DNA of 42,331 bases from Kofleriaceae bacterium. GTDB taxonomy: Bacteria; Myxococcota_A; Polyangia; Haliangiales; Haliangiaceae. Location of the stretch: positions 1 through 42,331 of the forward strand of contig JAGPCO010000064.1 of the NCBI GenBank assembly GCA_018058095.1, read 5' to 3'. The notes under the pieces are model-generated. The model did no database searches and was not told the DNA's origin. It saw nothing but the letters and a program-made list of their open reading frames with translations. Shown piece after piece: positions 1 to 11,377 of the stretch. Positions within the stretch are counted from its first letter, which is position 1; the number at the start of each line of letters is the position of its first letter. The position numbers were made by a program, and so were the translations under genes.

Positions 1-1
1 C

Positions 2-3000
2 CAGCCCGACGATCGTGTGCTCGGCGAGGACAGCGTGCAGATCGACGAGCCCGAGCTGCGCCAGCCGGCCCCACGCGCCGCCAGCCGGCACGCCCCAGAT
101 CCGGCACCCGCGCCGGCGGCGCCCGCGCTGCGCCTGCCAGCGCGACCACGCCCCACCAGCGCCCAGCTCGCGGCCGCCAACCAGCCGACGGCGCGGCCGG
201 AGCTGATCGACCCCCGCCTCGTCGCCAGCCCGGCGCCGACCCCGGCCTCGGTGCGGCCCACCGCGCGGGCACAGCCGGTCGTCGCGGCGATGCCGACCGC
301 GGCGGCGGTCATCCCGCCCAACCCGCTGGCCGACCCCGGCCCGCCGATGGCGCTCTACCCGCCGGTCGCGGCTGGGCCGCCGGCCATGCCACAGCCCGCG
401 CCCGGGGCCGTGTTCCCGGACGGCGCGGTCGCGGTCGGCGCGCCGATGCCGTCGTGGGCACGCGCGACCATGGTCGTCGGCACACCGACGCACCAGGCGG
501 CCCAGCAGCTGCAGGTCGGCGCCGCGCCGCTGCACCCGACCGCGGGGCCAGGCCCCGCGCTGCCGGCGCCGGCCGCGGGTTATCAGGCCGCGCCGAGCAT
601 GCCGATGGGCGGGGTCCGCAACGAACTCAGCGGCATCCTGGTCGCCGGTGCGGCCCCGGTCGAGCTGCCGGCGATCGACGCCGGGGAGCCGCGCAATCGC
701 ACCTCGATCCTCGGCCCTCGTCGGCGCGCCCGCCTGGTGGTGTGGCTGGCGCTCGGGGCGCTGGTGATCGGTGGCGGGGTGTTCGCCGGGTTCGAGATCC
801 GCAGGATGCGCCTCGATCGCCAGGTCGCGGCGGCGCTCACCACCGCCAGCAACGCGGCCCGGAGCGACACCTGGCTCGGCTGGGTCAAGGCGCGCGATGG
901 CCTGGCCGGCATCGTCGCGGTCAAGGACACCGCGGCGGCACGCGCCCGCCTGGCCCGGGCCCGGGCCGTGCTGGCGGCCGAGTTCGGCGATGACCTCGCT
1001 GGCGCCCGGGCCGCGGTCGAGGCGCTGGGCGACGCGCCTGGCGTCGACGCGGCGCTCGCGCGTGGGTACCTCGCGCTGGCGTCCGGCGACGGCAACGCGG
1101 CCCAGCAGGCCGTCGACGGGGCCGGCACCAGCGCCGATCCGGGCGTCCAGCACGTCGCCGCGCGGGCCGCGCTCCTGACCGGGCGCTGGGACGACGCCGC
1201 ACGCGCCGCCGCCGCCGCCGCCGAGGCCGAGGCCCGGCCCATGTACCTGGTGACCCTGGCCGAGGCCGAGGCGGCCCGCCAGCAGTTCGTGCCGGCCCGG
1301 GCCGCCGCCGAGCGCGCGCTCGCCCTGGTGACCGATCACCCCGCCGCGCTCATCGTGCGGGCCCGGGTGCTGGCGGCCAGCGTCGACCTGCGCACCGAGC
1401 TCGGGTCGGAGGTGCTGGGCCAGCTCGAGCGCGTGTGGGGGGAAGGGGCGCGCTCGGCCAGCGCCCAGACGCTCGGGGTGTCGCCACGTCAGGCCGCCGG
1501 CTCGGCGCTGGCGAGCGCGCGTGTCTACCTGGCGCGCGGCGATCGCCAGGGCGCGCGCGCGGCGATCGATCGCGCCCAGCGCGGCAAGCCGGACGACCTG
1601 GCCTTCGCCGAGGACCTGATCGAGCTGTGGCTCGGCCTCGATCAGCCGGGCCCCGGTCGTGAGGTGGCGGAGCGGACCCTGCAGCGCTGGCCGGCCAGCG
1701 TGGTGGCGCGGGTGGCGCTGGCCGAGCTGCAGCTGGCGGCGGGGCAGGCCAGCGCGGCCCTCGAGCTGGTCGGCAAGATCGCCGAGCTGCCGCGTCGGCC
1801 CGACGCCCTGGCCGTGCGCGGACGGGCCCACCTCGCCCTGGGTGACCTGGCGGCGGCGCGGACCGACCTCGACGCTGCGCTGGCGGTGGCGCCGACGCTG
1901 CTGTCGGCCAAGGTGGCGCGGGCCTGGGTCGACCTGCGCTCCGGCAACACCCACGCGGCGCTGGCCCTGCTCGAGCCGCTGGTCAAGCAGGAGCCGCGCC
2001 GCCCGAGCGCGCTCATGACCGTGTTCGCGGCGGCGCTGCGCGGCAACGGACGCCAGGACGAGGCCCGCAAGTACCTCGAGTCGCTGGTACAGACGGCGAC
2101 CGGTGCCGACCTCGGGCTGGCCCAGCTCGAGCTCGGCCGGCTCGAGCGCGAACAGGGCAACTTCGAGGCCGCCAAGGCCATGCTCGGCCGGGCCATGGCC
2201 ACCGGCGGGGTCGCGGCGCGCCTCGAGCTGGCGCTGCTCGCGCTCGACCTGTCCGACCCCAAGGGCGGGCGCGAGACGCTGGAGGCCCTGTACAAGCAGG
2301 CGCCCTCGGACGCCCAGCTGGTCATCGAGCTGGTTCGCGTGCGAACCCTGCTGGGCGATCTGGCCGGGGCCAGGACGCTGCTGGCCGAGGCCGAGAAGCT
2401 ACCGGGCATCCCGGCCTGGCAAGTGGCGCGCGAGCGCGGCCGGCTGCAGATGCGAGCGTCGGACTTCGCCGCCGCCACCATCAGCCTGCGGGCGGCGTCG
2501 GAGCAGGAGGCCGACGTCGAGCCGGCCCGCCTGCTGGTCGACGCGCTCAGCGTGCAGGGCGCGCTCGACGAGGCCGACAAGGTGGTCGATCAGATCGGGA
2601 TGAAGTTCACGCGCGCGCCGCAGCGGCTCACCGCGCGCGGCTGGGTCTTGCTCGCGCGCGAGAAGCCGGAGGTGGCGATCGAGACCTTCCGCAAGGCCGA
2701 GGAGGAGATGCGCTCGACCCGGGCCGCGCCTCGCCTCCTGGCCGACGCCCTGTTCGGCCGCGCGGTGGCGAGCCTGGGCACGCCGGCGGCCGCGACCTTG
2801 CTGGCGCAGGCGCTCAAGCTCGATCCGACCCTGGTCGACGCCGAGGTGCTCCTGGCCGGCGTGACCACCGACAAGGCGGCCGCGGTCCGCCACCTCGAGC
2901 GCGCGGTCGAGCTGAACCCGGAGTACGCCGACGCCTGGTTCATGCTGGCCGAGGCCGCCGCCGGCACGGGCGATCCGCGCAAGGCCGCCCAGGCGGCGAC

Positions 3001-3067
3001 GAAGTACCTCGCGCTGGCACCGACCGGGGCCCACGCCGCGCAGGCGCGGGTGCTGGCCGGGACCTGA
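2..3067 (+). CDS. TPR-repeat membrane protein, 5' end cut by window edge
   Basis: The reading frame is open to the left edge, so the true start is upstream; a GTG at 17 is probably internal. The visible part has three sections. First is a Pro/Ala-rich disordered linker of about 210 residues. Next is one transmembrane helix (nt about 736-800, VVWLALGALVIGGG core) followed by basic residues. Last is a roughly 750-residue array of degenerate TPR repeats (for example AVELNPEYADAWFMLAEAAA near the end). A cytoplasmic N-terminal region, a single membrane pass and an exported TPR solenoid are inferred. In myxobacteria such linkers often follow a kinase, FHA or zinc-ribbon N-terminus, but that part is not visible. 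TPR arrays are protein-interaction scaffolds; no specific role can be given. It converges on the Ser/Thr kinase with a 45-bp gap. Confidence 0.88.
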   Translation, partial: QPDDRVLGEDSVQIDEPELRQPAPRAASRHAPDPAPAPAAPALRLPARPRPTSAQLAAANQPTARPELIDPRLVASPAPTPASVRPTARAQPVVAAMPTAAAVIPPNPLADPGPPMALYPPVAAGPPAMPQPAPGAVFPDGAVAVGAPMPSWARATMVVGTPTHQAAQQLQVGAAPLHPTAGPGPALPAPAAGYQAAPSMPMGGVRNELSGILVAGAAPVELPAIDAGEPRNRTSILGPRRRARLVVWLALGALVIGGGVFAGFEIRRMRLDRQVAAALTTASNAARSDTWLGWVKARDGLAGIVAVKDTAAARARLARARAVLAAEFGDDLAGARAAVEALGDAPGVDAALARGYLALASGDGNAAQQAVDGAGTSADPGVQHVAARAALLTGRWDDAARAAAAAAEAEARPMYLVTLAEAEAARQQFVPARAAAERALALVTDHPAALIVRARVLAASVDLRTELGSEVLGQLERVWGEGARSASAQTLGVSPRQAAGSALASARVYLARGDRQGARAAIDRAQRGKPDDLAFAEDLIELWLGLDQPGPGREVAERTLQRWPASVVARVALAELQLAAGQASAALELVGKIAELPRRPDALAVRGRAHLALGDLAAARTDLDAALAVAPTLLSAKVARAWVDLRSGNTHAALALLEPLVKQEPRRPSALMTVFAAALRGNGRQDEARKYLESLVQTATGADLGLAQLELGRLEREQGNFEAAKAMLGRAMATGGVAARLELALLALDLSDPKGGRETLEALYKQAPSDAQLVIELVRVRTLLGDLAGARTLLAEAEKLPGIPAWQVARERGRLQMRASDFAAATISLRAASEQEADVEPARLLVDALSVQGALDEADKVVDQIGMKFTRAPQRLTARGWVLLAREKPEVAIETFRKAEEEMRSTRAAPRLLADALFGRAVASLGTPAAATLLAQALKLDPTLVDAEVLLAGVTTDKAAAVRHLERAVELNPEYADAWFMLAEAAAGTGDPRKAAQAATKYLALAPTGAHAAQARVLAGT

Positions 3068-3068
3068 C

Positions 3069-3093
3069 ACGCTGCTGAAGAAGCAGCCTGCTG
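3069..3093. terminator. Hairpin between convergent genes, shared with the 34.6-kb element
   Basis: GCTGCT (3071-3076) and AGCAGC (3082-3087) form a 6-bp stem around GAAGA, between the stop codons of the TPR gene and the kinase gene. No T-run follows, so factor-independent termination is uncertain. The 22 bases 3071-3092 are identical to 34658-34679 at the left end of the MITE-like element, so this may be a solo remnant of that repeat family. Confidence 0.5.
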
Positions 3094-3112
3094 GTCATCC
3101 TCGCTCGGCTGG

Positions 3113-4468
<1,356 letters not shown>

Positions 4469-4488
4469 CGTTCTAACTGAGCGTTTTC

Positions 4489-4518
4489 ACTATACCAGGT
4501 TGCGCGATCGGGGGGCAA
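4489..4518 (-). promoter_or_regulatory. Predicted sigma70-type promoter of the Ser/Thr kinase
   Basis: Read on the minus strand there is TTGCCC (4513-4518), an 18-bp spacer, then TATAGT (4489-4494) preceded by TGG, an extended -10. The kinase ATG follows 20 bases downstream. This AT-containing patch stands out in a GC-rich background. Prediction only. Confidence 0.55.
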
Positions 4519-4530
4519 ACTCCGGGCGAC

Positions 4531-4905
4531 TCACTCCTTGGGCTCGTCGGCCTCGACCTGCTCGGCGGCGGTCTTGCACTCGAAGCACAGGGTGGTGACC
4601 GGGCGGGCCAAGAGGCGCTTGTAGCCGATCGGCTCGGCGCACTCCTCGCACTCGTCGGCCTGGCCGGCCTCGAGCCGCTTGATGGCCGCCCGGATCTTGC
4701 CGAGCAGGAAGGTCTCGCGGTCGTGCAGGCGGAGCTGGGTCGAGTACAGCTCCTCCTCGGTCGACTCGTCCATCGAGTCCCGGCCGACGCGGTCACGGTC
4801 GCGGTCCATCGTGTATTCGAGGGCGGACTGCGCCTTGCTGGCCAGGCGATCGAGCTCGGCCTGGAGCCGTTCGCGCAGCGTGGACGTCTGCTCGGGCGTC
4901 AGCAT
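4531..4905 (-). CDS. TraR/DksA-family zinc-finger regulator
   Basis: 124-residue protein beginning MLTPEQTSTLRERLQAEL. It has an N-terminal coiled coil with charged heptads (about 5-75) and a C-terminal four-cysteine zinc finger, C86-X2-C89-X17-C107-X2-C110, in the order typical of the TraR/DksA family. Members bind in the RNA polymerase secondary channel and modulate initiation, often with ppGpp. The length fits small DksA-like proteins. The acidic residues at the coiled-coil tip are not a clear match to E. coli DksA (DxxDxA), so the regulatory output is uncertain. The ATG at 4905 was chosen because the coiled coil begins there; upstream the frame runs antisense through the PP2C gene. A TATCAT box six bases upstream suggests leaderless expression. 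Confidence 0.92.
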   Translation of the reverse strand: MLTPEQTSTLRERLQAELDRLASKAQSALEYTMDRDRDRVGRDSMDESTEEELYSTQLRLHDRETFLLGKIRAAIKRLEAGQADECEECAEPIGYKRLLARPVTTLCFECKTAAEQVEADEPKE

Positions 4906-4911
4906 GGCCGC

Positions 4912-4917
4912 ATGATA
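4912..4917 (-). promoter_or_regulatory. -10-like box just before the dksA-type gene (possible leaderless start)
   Basis: TATCAT on the minus strand lies only 6 bases before the ATG at 4905, so transcription would begin at or next to the start codon. No good -35 is seen in the GC-rich DNA upstream. Confidence 0.4.
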
Positions 4918-5003
4918 GCGCAACCGCGGCCGGGCGCGCCGCGACGGGGCGCGCGATCGGCGCCGCCGGTGATCGGCGTCGGCGCTTGCTATTTCGCGCG
5001 CGC

Positions 5004-6314
5004 CTACTCGTCGACCATGGCCGGCACGCCGTCGCCGTTGGTCCCGCCCTCGGGCGCCAGCGGCGGCGGGGTCGGGGCCCGTTCGCTGGCCAGGCCACCA
5101 GGGCCGAGCGCGGCGGCCTGGGCCGCCAGCGAGCGGGTCAGGCCCTCGAGCAGGGCCTCGGCCAGCTCGCTGTCGTCCTCGCACAGCTCCTGGAAGTCGT
5201 CGCAGCGCAGCAGCATGGCGCGCAGGTCCCGCTTGACCACGTACAGCCGATCGCCCGGCAGCGACGGCCGCCCGACCACCAGCGACTCCGGGTAGAGCAG
5301 GGCGCCCGGGCCGACGACGCGCCCGTCGCGTTCGGCCTCGCCGTCGAGGACGATCCACGCCACCCGATCCGACAGCAGGTGGGCCGGCACCTTGTCCATG
5401 GCCGGCAGGTCGCGCTCGACCGCGATGCGCAGGGCGCGCATGCGCCGCTGCGGTGACAGCCCGCTCAGCAGCGGGCAGGCCGCGGCCGCCACGTCGTCGC
5501 GGCGGAGCTGATCGGCGGCGCGGGCGCTGGCGCCGGCCTCGAGCACCCGCAGCACCACCGCGGTGGCGTTGTCGTGGCCGCCGCGCTCGAGCGCGCGATC
5601 GACCAGCTGCTGGGCGGCCCGGGCCGGGCTCGGCGCCGTCGACAGCACCTCGCCGACCTCGACCTCGGTCACGTACTCGCTCACCCCGTCGCTGCACAGC
5701 AGCAGGCGATCGCCGTCGCACAGCGGGATCATCGTCGTGCTGGCCTTGGGCGCCTCGCCGATGCCGAGCGCGTTGGTCAGCATGGTCTTGAAGCGGGCGC
5801 CGTCGCCCTCGACGTCGACGTCGATGCCGGCGGCGAGCAGGCGCGACAGCAGGGTGTGGTCCTCGGTCAGCTGGACGGCGATGCCGCCCCGGACCAGGTA
5901 GGCGCGGGAGTCGCCGGCGTGCGAGACCACGGCGTCGCCGCCGCTGACCAGGACGCCGACGAAGGTGGTGCCCATGCCGCGCTTGCGCTCGTCGGCGGCG
6001 GCCTCGCTGGCGATGGCGCCGTGGGCCTGGTGCACGCCGTCCCGCACCGCGCCGAGGAGGGCGCGGCGGGCGTCGGCGGTGCCGGTCTCGTTCCAGGCGG
6101 CGATGGCCCGGGTGGTGGCCGGGTCGAGCCAGCGCTCGCGCACCACCGCCACCGCCAGCGCCGAGGCGACCTCGCCGGCGGCGTGGCCACCCATGCCGTC
6201 GCACACCATGAACACGCCACGATCGGCGTCGATGAAGCTGGCGTCCTCGTTGTGCTCGCGCACCTTGCCCACGTCGGTCACGGCGGCGGCGACGATGGTG
6301 GCGCGGGTGGTCAT
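5004..6314 (-). CDS. PP2C-type Ser/Thr phosphatase fused to a cNMP-binding-like domain
   Basis: 436 residues. Residues about 5-258 are a complete PP2C (PPM) phosphatase. Metal-binding motifs are present: REHNEDA (20-25), DGMGGH (39-44), SHAGDSRAYL (131-140), CSDGVSE (207-213) and GGHDNATAVVL (245-255). It should remove phosphate from Ser/Thr residues using Mn/Mg and is the likely counterpart of the kinase encoded at 3113-4468. Residues about 281-402 look like a degenerate cyclic-nucleotide-binding or cupin domain (VAWIVLDGEAERDGRVVGPG, then RAMLLRCDDFQELCEDDSEL). A Pro/Gly tail follows. The C-terminal assignment rests on pattern only, and the ligand-binding Arg/Glu signature is not evident. 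No membrane segment is present, so it is cytoplasmic. Confidence 0.93.
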   Translation of the reverse strand: MTTRATIVAAAVTDVGKVREHNEDASFIDADRGVFMVCDGMGGHAAGEVASALAVAVVRERWLDPATTRAIAAWNETGTADARRALLGAVRDGVHQAHGAIASEAAADERKRGMGTTFVGVLVSGGDAVVSHAGDSRAYLVRGGIAVQLTEDHTLLSRLLAAGIDVDVEGDGARFKTMLTNALGIGEAPKASTTMIPLCDGDRLLLCSDGVSEYVTEVEVGEVLSTAPSPARAAQQLVDRALERGGHDNATAVVLRVLEAGASARAADQLRRDDVAAAACPLLSGLSPQRRMRALRIAVERDLPAMDKVPAHLLSDRVAWIVLDGEAERDGRVVGPGALLYPESLVVGRPSLPGDRLYVVKRDLRAMLLRCDDFQELCEDDSELAEALLEGLTRSLAAQAAALGPGGLASERAPTPPPLAPEGGTNGDGVPAMVDE

Positions 6315-6348
6315 CGGGGCTCGGGGGGGCGCTTGGGGGATGTGGTTA

Positions 6349-7341
6349 TCACAGCCAGTGGCGTCGGAACCATTCCATCAGGCCGGCCGGGACGGCGACC
6401 AGGGTGGCCAGCATGAAGGCCAGGGCCCAGCCGCTATCGTACGGCAGGCCGTGAAAATTCTGGCCCCAGAAGCCGACGATCACGCCCAGCGGCAGGAAGA
6501 CCGCGGAGAACACGGTCAGCTTCTTCATGACGTCGTTGGTGCGCTGCACCTGCAGGGTCTGGTAGGCGCCGATGGTCGACAGCGCGACCTCGCGGGTCTC
6601 CTCGGCCAGCTCGACCAGGCGCTGGACGTGATCGCCGAGGTCGCGCAGGTAGTGCCCGGTCCGCATCGAGATGCGGTCGTCGGTGCGGCGCGACAGCAGG
6701 CCGATGGTGTCGCGCAGCGGGCGCAGGACCCGGCGCATCGCCACCGCGGTGCGCTTGATGGTGAACAGGCGGGGCAGGTCGACCCCGAGCCCGTCCTCGA
6801 TCACCGCGCGCTCGAGGTCGTCGAGCTGATCGGCCATGGCGTCGACCAGCGGCATGGCGGCGCCGACCATGGCCTCGGCCGCCAGGTACAGGGCCCAGCT
6901 CGGGCCACGCGTGAGCACCGAGGGGTCCCGGCTGGCCCGCTCCCACACCGCCTCCTGGGCCGGGATCGGGTTGTCGTGCACCGTCACCAGGTAGCTGTCA
7001 GACAGGAAGGCGTGGATCTCGTGGATGCGGACGTCGAGCGGGTCGTCCGGCGCCTCGGTGAAGGCGTGGATGACGATGAACGAGTAGCGGTCGTAGTCGT
7101 CGACCTTGGAGCGCCGGCCATACTCGGCGCAGTCCTTGATGGCCAGGCTGTCGAAGCCGAACCGCTCGCGCAGGACCTCGAGCAGGGCGGCGTCGGGCTC
7201 GACCAGGTCGATCCACCGCAGCACCCCGGCCGGGGGCGGGGCGATGGCCTCGGCGGAGGCGTCGGCCTGGGCCCGTGGGGGGCCGTCGCTGGGCAGGTCG
7301 AGCACTCGCAGCACGCTGGCGCAGCATACCGGGATCGCCAT
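6349..7341 (-). CDS. corA: CorA-family divalent metal transporter with a GQN variant of the GMN signature
   Basis: 330-residue CorA family protein. It has a cytoplasmic alpha/beta and long-helix funnel domain (about 1-265), then two C-terminal transmembrane helices: [19 protein letters not shown] and [20 protein letters not shown]. The family signature between them, normally (Y)GMN(F), reads [10 protein letters not shown], so Met is replaced by Gln. The family moves Mg2+, Co2+ or Zn2+ as a pentamer; the GMN loop is the selectivity filter, so substrate may differ here. The start at ATG 7341 ([17 protein letters not shown]) was chosen over an upstream in-frame start whose extension is low-complexity and Arg-rich. 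It is transcribed divergently from clpX. Confidence 0.92.
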   Translation of the reverse strand: MAIPVCCASVLRVLDLPSDGPPRAQADASAEAIAPPPAGVLRWIDLVEPDAALLEVLRERFGFDSLAIKDCAEYGRRSKVDDYDRYSFIVIHAFTEAPDDPLDVRIHEIHAFLSDSYLVTVHDNPIPAQEAVWERASRDPSVLTRGPSWALYLAAEAMVGAAMPLVDAMADQLDDLERAVIEDGLGVDLPRLFTIKRTAVAMRRVLRPLRDTIGLLSRRTDDRISMRTGHYLRDLGDHVQRLVELAEETREVALSTIGAYQTLQVQRTNDVMKKLTVFSAVFLPLGVIVGFWGQNFHGLPYDSGWALAFMLATLVAVPAGLMEWFRRHWL

Positions 7342-7425
7342 TGTCCTGTCCCGGCGCGCGCTTGCTGGTGTACGTGTGCGCCCCACCCGGGTCGATCGGG
7401 GGCACGAACCAGGTGGCCAAACCCT

Positions 7426-7453
7426 TTGCCCATCGCGGCGAACATGCAAGAAT
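7426..7453 (+). promoter_or_regulatory. Possible clpX promoter
   Basis: TTGCCC (7426-7431), a 16-bp spacer and AAGAAT (7448-7453) precede the clpX ATG at 7467. Both boxes are imperfect matches. The region is also the divergent corA upstream region. Confidence 0.3.
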
Positions 7454-7466
7454 CGGCCTGGTCCCG

Positions 7467-8672
<1,206 letters not shown>

Positions 8673-8691
8673 CGCCGCGCCGCAGCGGGCG

Positions 8692-9567
8692 CTACGGCCG
8701 CTGGTAGTCGGTCAGCTCGATCACCACGTCGCCCAGCTCGGTCCCGGCCGACACTCGCAGCGGCACCCGGTCGGCGTCGTCAGACAGCCAGACCGTGAAC
8801 GTGCGCGGCTTGCGCCCGGGCTCGAGCGAGAGGTCGGGCTTGGCCCGGTAGGCCACGCCGTCGAGCCGGACCGCGGCGCGGTTGCCGACCCGGGTCGTGA
8901 GCGTCTCGGTCCCGACCAGGGTCAGGTCGGACCGCCACAGGCGGCGGCCGCCGACCACCCACACCGTCTGCCGGGTCCCGGCCGGGGCCCGCCACATGCG
9001 CAGCGCGGCCATGGCCGAGTGCGAGTCGTGGGCGATCGCGTCGCCGAAGTCGAACCCGACCTTGCGCTCGACGTCCTCGCCGACCTTGTGCCAGCGCACC
9101 GCGACCTTGCCGCCGGCGAAGGCGGCGCTGGCCTGGTAGCGCTTGTCGCCGAAGGTCACGTCAGTGTCGAGCTGGACCGGGTGGCCGGTGCCGGCGTCGA
9201 GGGTGGTGGTGGCGTCGTCCTCGACCCGCTTGAGCAACGCCGCGGCGCCGGCGGTGGCCAGGCGCGAGCGCACCGCGATCAGGCGGCGGCCGTCGACCTC
9301 GGTCACGTCGCCGACCGAGAACGCCCCCTCGCCGGCGAGCAGGCCGCCGACGGTGACCTCGAACGTCATGCTCTCGCCGGCGAACACCCCGAGCACCGGC
9401 GCGCTGGGGCCGACCGGCTCGACCGGCGGCGGCGTGGTCACCACCGCGCCCTCGGCGGTGGCGGCGCAGCCGGCGCCAGCCGCCGCCAGCACGGCGACGC
9501 CGAGCGCCCCGGCCCGGGTGGCCCGCGCCAGCGCGAGCGGGAGCACGTGGCGGGTGGGCGTGGTCAT
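8692..9567 (-). CDS. DUF3108-type lipoprotein
   Basis: 291 residues from ATG 9567; an alternative ATG at 9594 adds nine residues. The N-terminus is a lipoprotein signal: Arg-containing n-region, hydrophobic ALGVAVLAAAGAG, then Cys34. The mature part matches the DUF3108 pattern of periplasmic beta-rich proteins: AGESMTFEVTVGGLLAGEG near the start, repeated beta-strands, and PRTFTVWLSDDADRVPLRV...ELTDYQ at the end. Members are exported and of unknown biochemical role, possibly beta-barrel lipid- or sugar-binding. It converges on clpX with a 19-bp gap and is divergent from pdxA. No strong ribosome-binding site is visible for either start. Confidence 0.85.
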   Translation of the reverse strand: MTTPTRHVLPLALARATRAGALGVAVLAAAGAGCAATAEGAVVTTPPPVEPVGPSAPVLGVFAGESMTFEVTVGGLLAGEGAFSVGDVTEVDGRRLIAVRSRLATAGAAALLKRVEDDATTTLDAGTGHPVQLDTDVTFGDKRYQASAAFAGGKVAVRWHKVGEDVERKVGFDFGDAIAHDSHSAMAALRMWRAPAGTRQTVWVVGGRRLWRSDLTLVGTETLTTRVGNRAAVRLDGVAYRAKPDLSLEPGRKPRTFTVWLSDDADRVPLRVSAGTELGDVVIELTDYQRP

Positions 9568-9645
9568 GCCGGTTGGATGGGGCGGGCGCGCCATTCATTC
9601 AAGCGTAGCAGGCCGGCCGGGCCGGTCCGGCGCTATCGTCGGGGC

Positions 9646-10671
9646 GTGACCGACGCCGCATCCAGGCCCGACCTGGCGCTGACCCTGGGCGACCCGACCG
9701 GCATCGGGCCGGAGATCACGCTGGCCGCGCTGGCCGACGCGCCGGTGCCTCTGCGTCGGCGCTGCCGCGTCTTCGGCCACCGGGCCGCGCTCGTCGCCGC
9801 CGTCGCCAGCCTGGCCCGCACCCGCGCCCGCGCCGAGCTCGAGCAGCTGGTCGACGAGCTGGTGCTGCACGAACCGGCGCTGCCGTGGTCGGCGCTGGTG
9901 CCCGGGCAGCCGGGCCCGGCCAGCGGCGCGGCGGCGCTGGCGTACCTCGACGACGCCATCGCCGCCGCCGGTCGGGGCGAGGTGGCCGGCCTGGTCACCG
10001 CGCCGCTGTCCAAGCGCTGGGCCAAGGCGGCCGGGCTGGCGTTCCTGGGCCACACCGAGCTGCTGGCCAGCCGGCTCGGCGCCGCCGAGGTGGTGATGAT
10101 GTTCGTCGGCCCGCGCTTGCGGGTGGCGCTGGCCACCACCCACCTGCCGCTGGCGGCGGTGCCGGCCGCGCTGGCCGATGGACGCCTCACCCGGGTCATC
10201 GAGCTGACGGCGGCGGCGCTGGTGACCGACCTCGGCCTGGCCAGGCCGCGCCTGGGCGTGGTCGGGCTCAACCCCCACGCCGGCGAGGGCGGTCTGCTCG
10301 GGCCCGAGGAGGCCGCGCTCATCGCCCCGGCCATCGCCGCGGCCCAGGCCGTGGTCGGCCCGGTGACGCTGACCGGGCCACTCGTGCCCGACGTCGCCTT
10401 CCGCGACCACGCCGAGGGGCGCTACGACGGGTTGGTCGCGATGTACCACGACCAGGGCCTCATCCCGGTCAAGCTGCTCGACTTCGACGACGCGGTCAAC
10501 GTCACCCTCGGCCTGCCCATCGTGCGCACCTCGCCCGATCACGGCACCGCCTTCGACCTGGCCGGGCAGGGCCGGGCCCGCTCGCGCTCGATGCAGCAGG
10601 CCCTGCAGCTGGCGGCGGCGCTGGTCGACCGGCGCGCCGCCGCCGCGGCTGCGGGGTCGGCCGCGCGCTGA
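9646..10671 (+). CDS. pdxA: 4-hydroxythreonine-4-phosphate dehydrogenase
   Basis: 341 residues; GTG start at 9646 places the conserved GDPTGIGPE at 15-23, as usual. PdxA oxidises 4-phosphohydroxy-L-threonine with NAD in the DXP-dependent pyridoxal phosphate pathway. Metal ligands are all present: H166 (TTHLPL), H211 (NPHAGEGG) and H268 (MYHDQG). Other signatures are GHTE (135-138), KLLDFDDAVNVTLGLP and RTSPDHGTAFD. Length matches the family (about 330). No pdxJ neighbour is seen; upstream is the divergent DUF3108 lipoprotein. The longer frame upstream of GTG 9646 is antisense to that gene and was discarded. Confidence 0.95.
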   Translation: MTDAASRPDLALTLGDPTGIGPEITLAALADAPVPLRRRCRVFGHRAALVAAVASLARTRARAELEQLVDELVLHEPALPWSALVPGQPGPASGAAALAYLDDAIAAAGRGEVAGLVTAPLSKRWAKAAGLAFLGHTELLASRLGAAEVVMMFVGPRLRVALATTHLPLAAVPAALADGRLTRVIELTAAALVTDLGLARPRLGVVGLNPHAGEGGLLGPEEAALIAPAIAAAQAVVGPVTLTGPLVPDVAFRDHAEGRYDGLVAMYHDQGLIPVKLLDFDDAVNVTLGLPIVRTSPDHGTAFDLAGQGRARSRSMQQALQLAAALVDRRAAAAAAGSAAR

Positions 10672-10687
10672 CCGCGGCGGGCGCCGA

Positions 10688-11377
10688 TCACTCGAGCTCG
10701 AACGGCGCGGTCACCAGGGTCGGGGCGCCGGTCGACGGGAAGTCGAAGCGCGCGGTGGCGCGGCGGACGCAGGGCAGCAGCCCCTGCTCGTGCATGTAGC
10801 GGGGCGCGTTGACCCGGACCTTGCCGACCTTGCCATCGCCGCCGACCAGCATGCGCACCGTGATCGTGCCCGACAGGTCGGTCCCGGTCGCCGCCTTGAC
10901 CATGCAGTCGATCGCGCCGTCGCCTCGTCGCGACACGGTCGACCCGATCTCGCCGTCGTCGAGCGGGCGCGCCTCGTCGCCGCCCTCGGTCATGTCGAAC
11001 CGGCGCGGCGGCAGGCTGACCGCGTCGCCGCGCCACTCGAGGCGGCGGTCGGCGTCGGTCAGGACCGGCGCGGCCACCTCGGCGCCGCCACCCGCGCCGG
11101 CGCCGCCGGCCTCATCACCGCCACCCGCGCCGGCGCCGCCGCGGCGGCGCTTGCCGGCGCGCTTGGCCTTCTTGCCGGGGCGCGTCGGGCCCACCCCGGC
11201 GTCCTGCTCGCCCGGCGCCATCGCCACCTCGTCGCCGGCGTCGTCGGCCCCGGCCCATGGTGGGCGCAGCACGAGGTACATTGCGCCGGCGCCGAGCGTG
11301 GCGCCGATGCCGAGGCCGATGACGCCACGCACCCCCGAGTTGTACCAGACCACACCCGACGACGGCGTGATCACCAC
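10688..11377 (-). CDS. AgmX/PglI C-terminal domain protein (TonB-like)
   Basis: 229 residues if started at GTG 11377; in-frame GTGs at 11353 and 11332 are also possible. It has a short N-terminus, one transmembrane helix (about 17-37), a Lys/Arg/Gly-rich linker with a GGAGAGGG repeat, and a C-terminal domain of about 90 residues. That domain contains DCMVKAATGTDLSGTITVRM, GKVGKVRVNAP and LLPCVRRATARFDFP, a pattern seen in the C-terminal TonB-like domains of myxobacterial AgmX/GltJ and PglI proteins. Such proteins span the periplasm and couple inner-membrane motors to envelope machinery. An ExbB-ExbD-ExbD motor lies 2 kb away. The predicted start overlaps the divergent CPBP gene by 11 bp, which suggests one start is internal. 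It converges on pdxA. Confidence 0.82.
   Translation of the reverse strand: MVITPSSGVVWYNSGVRGVIGLGIGATLGAGAMYLVLRPPWAGADDAGDEVAMAPGEQDAGVGPTRPGKKAKRAGKRRRGGAGAGGGDEAGGAGAGGGAEVAAPVLTDADRRLEWRGDAVSLPPRRFDMTEGGDEARPLDDGEIGSTVSRRGDGAIDCMVKAATGTDLSGTITVRMLVGGDGKVGKVRVNAPRYMHEQGLLPCVRRATARFDFPSTGAPTLVTAPFELE

Noticed and set aside
4531-6204. 557-codon minus frame running through the PP2C gene into the DksA-type gene
   Set aside because: Only the last 124 codons match a real protein; the rest is a shadow of the phosphatase gene in another frame.
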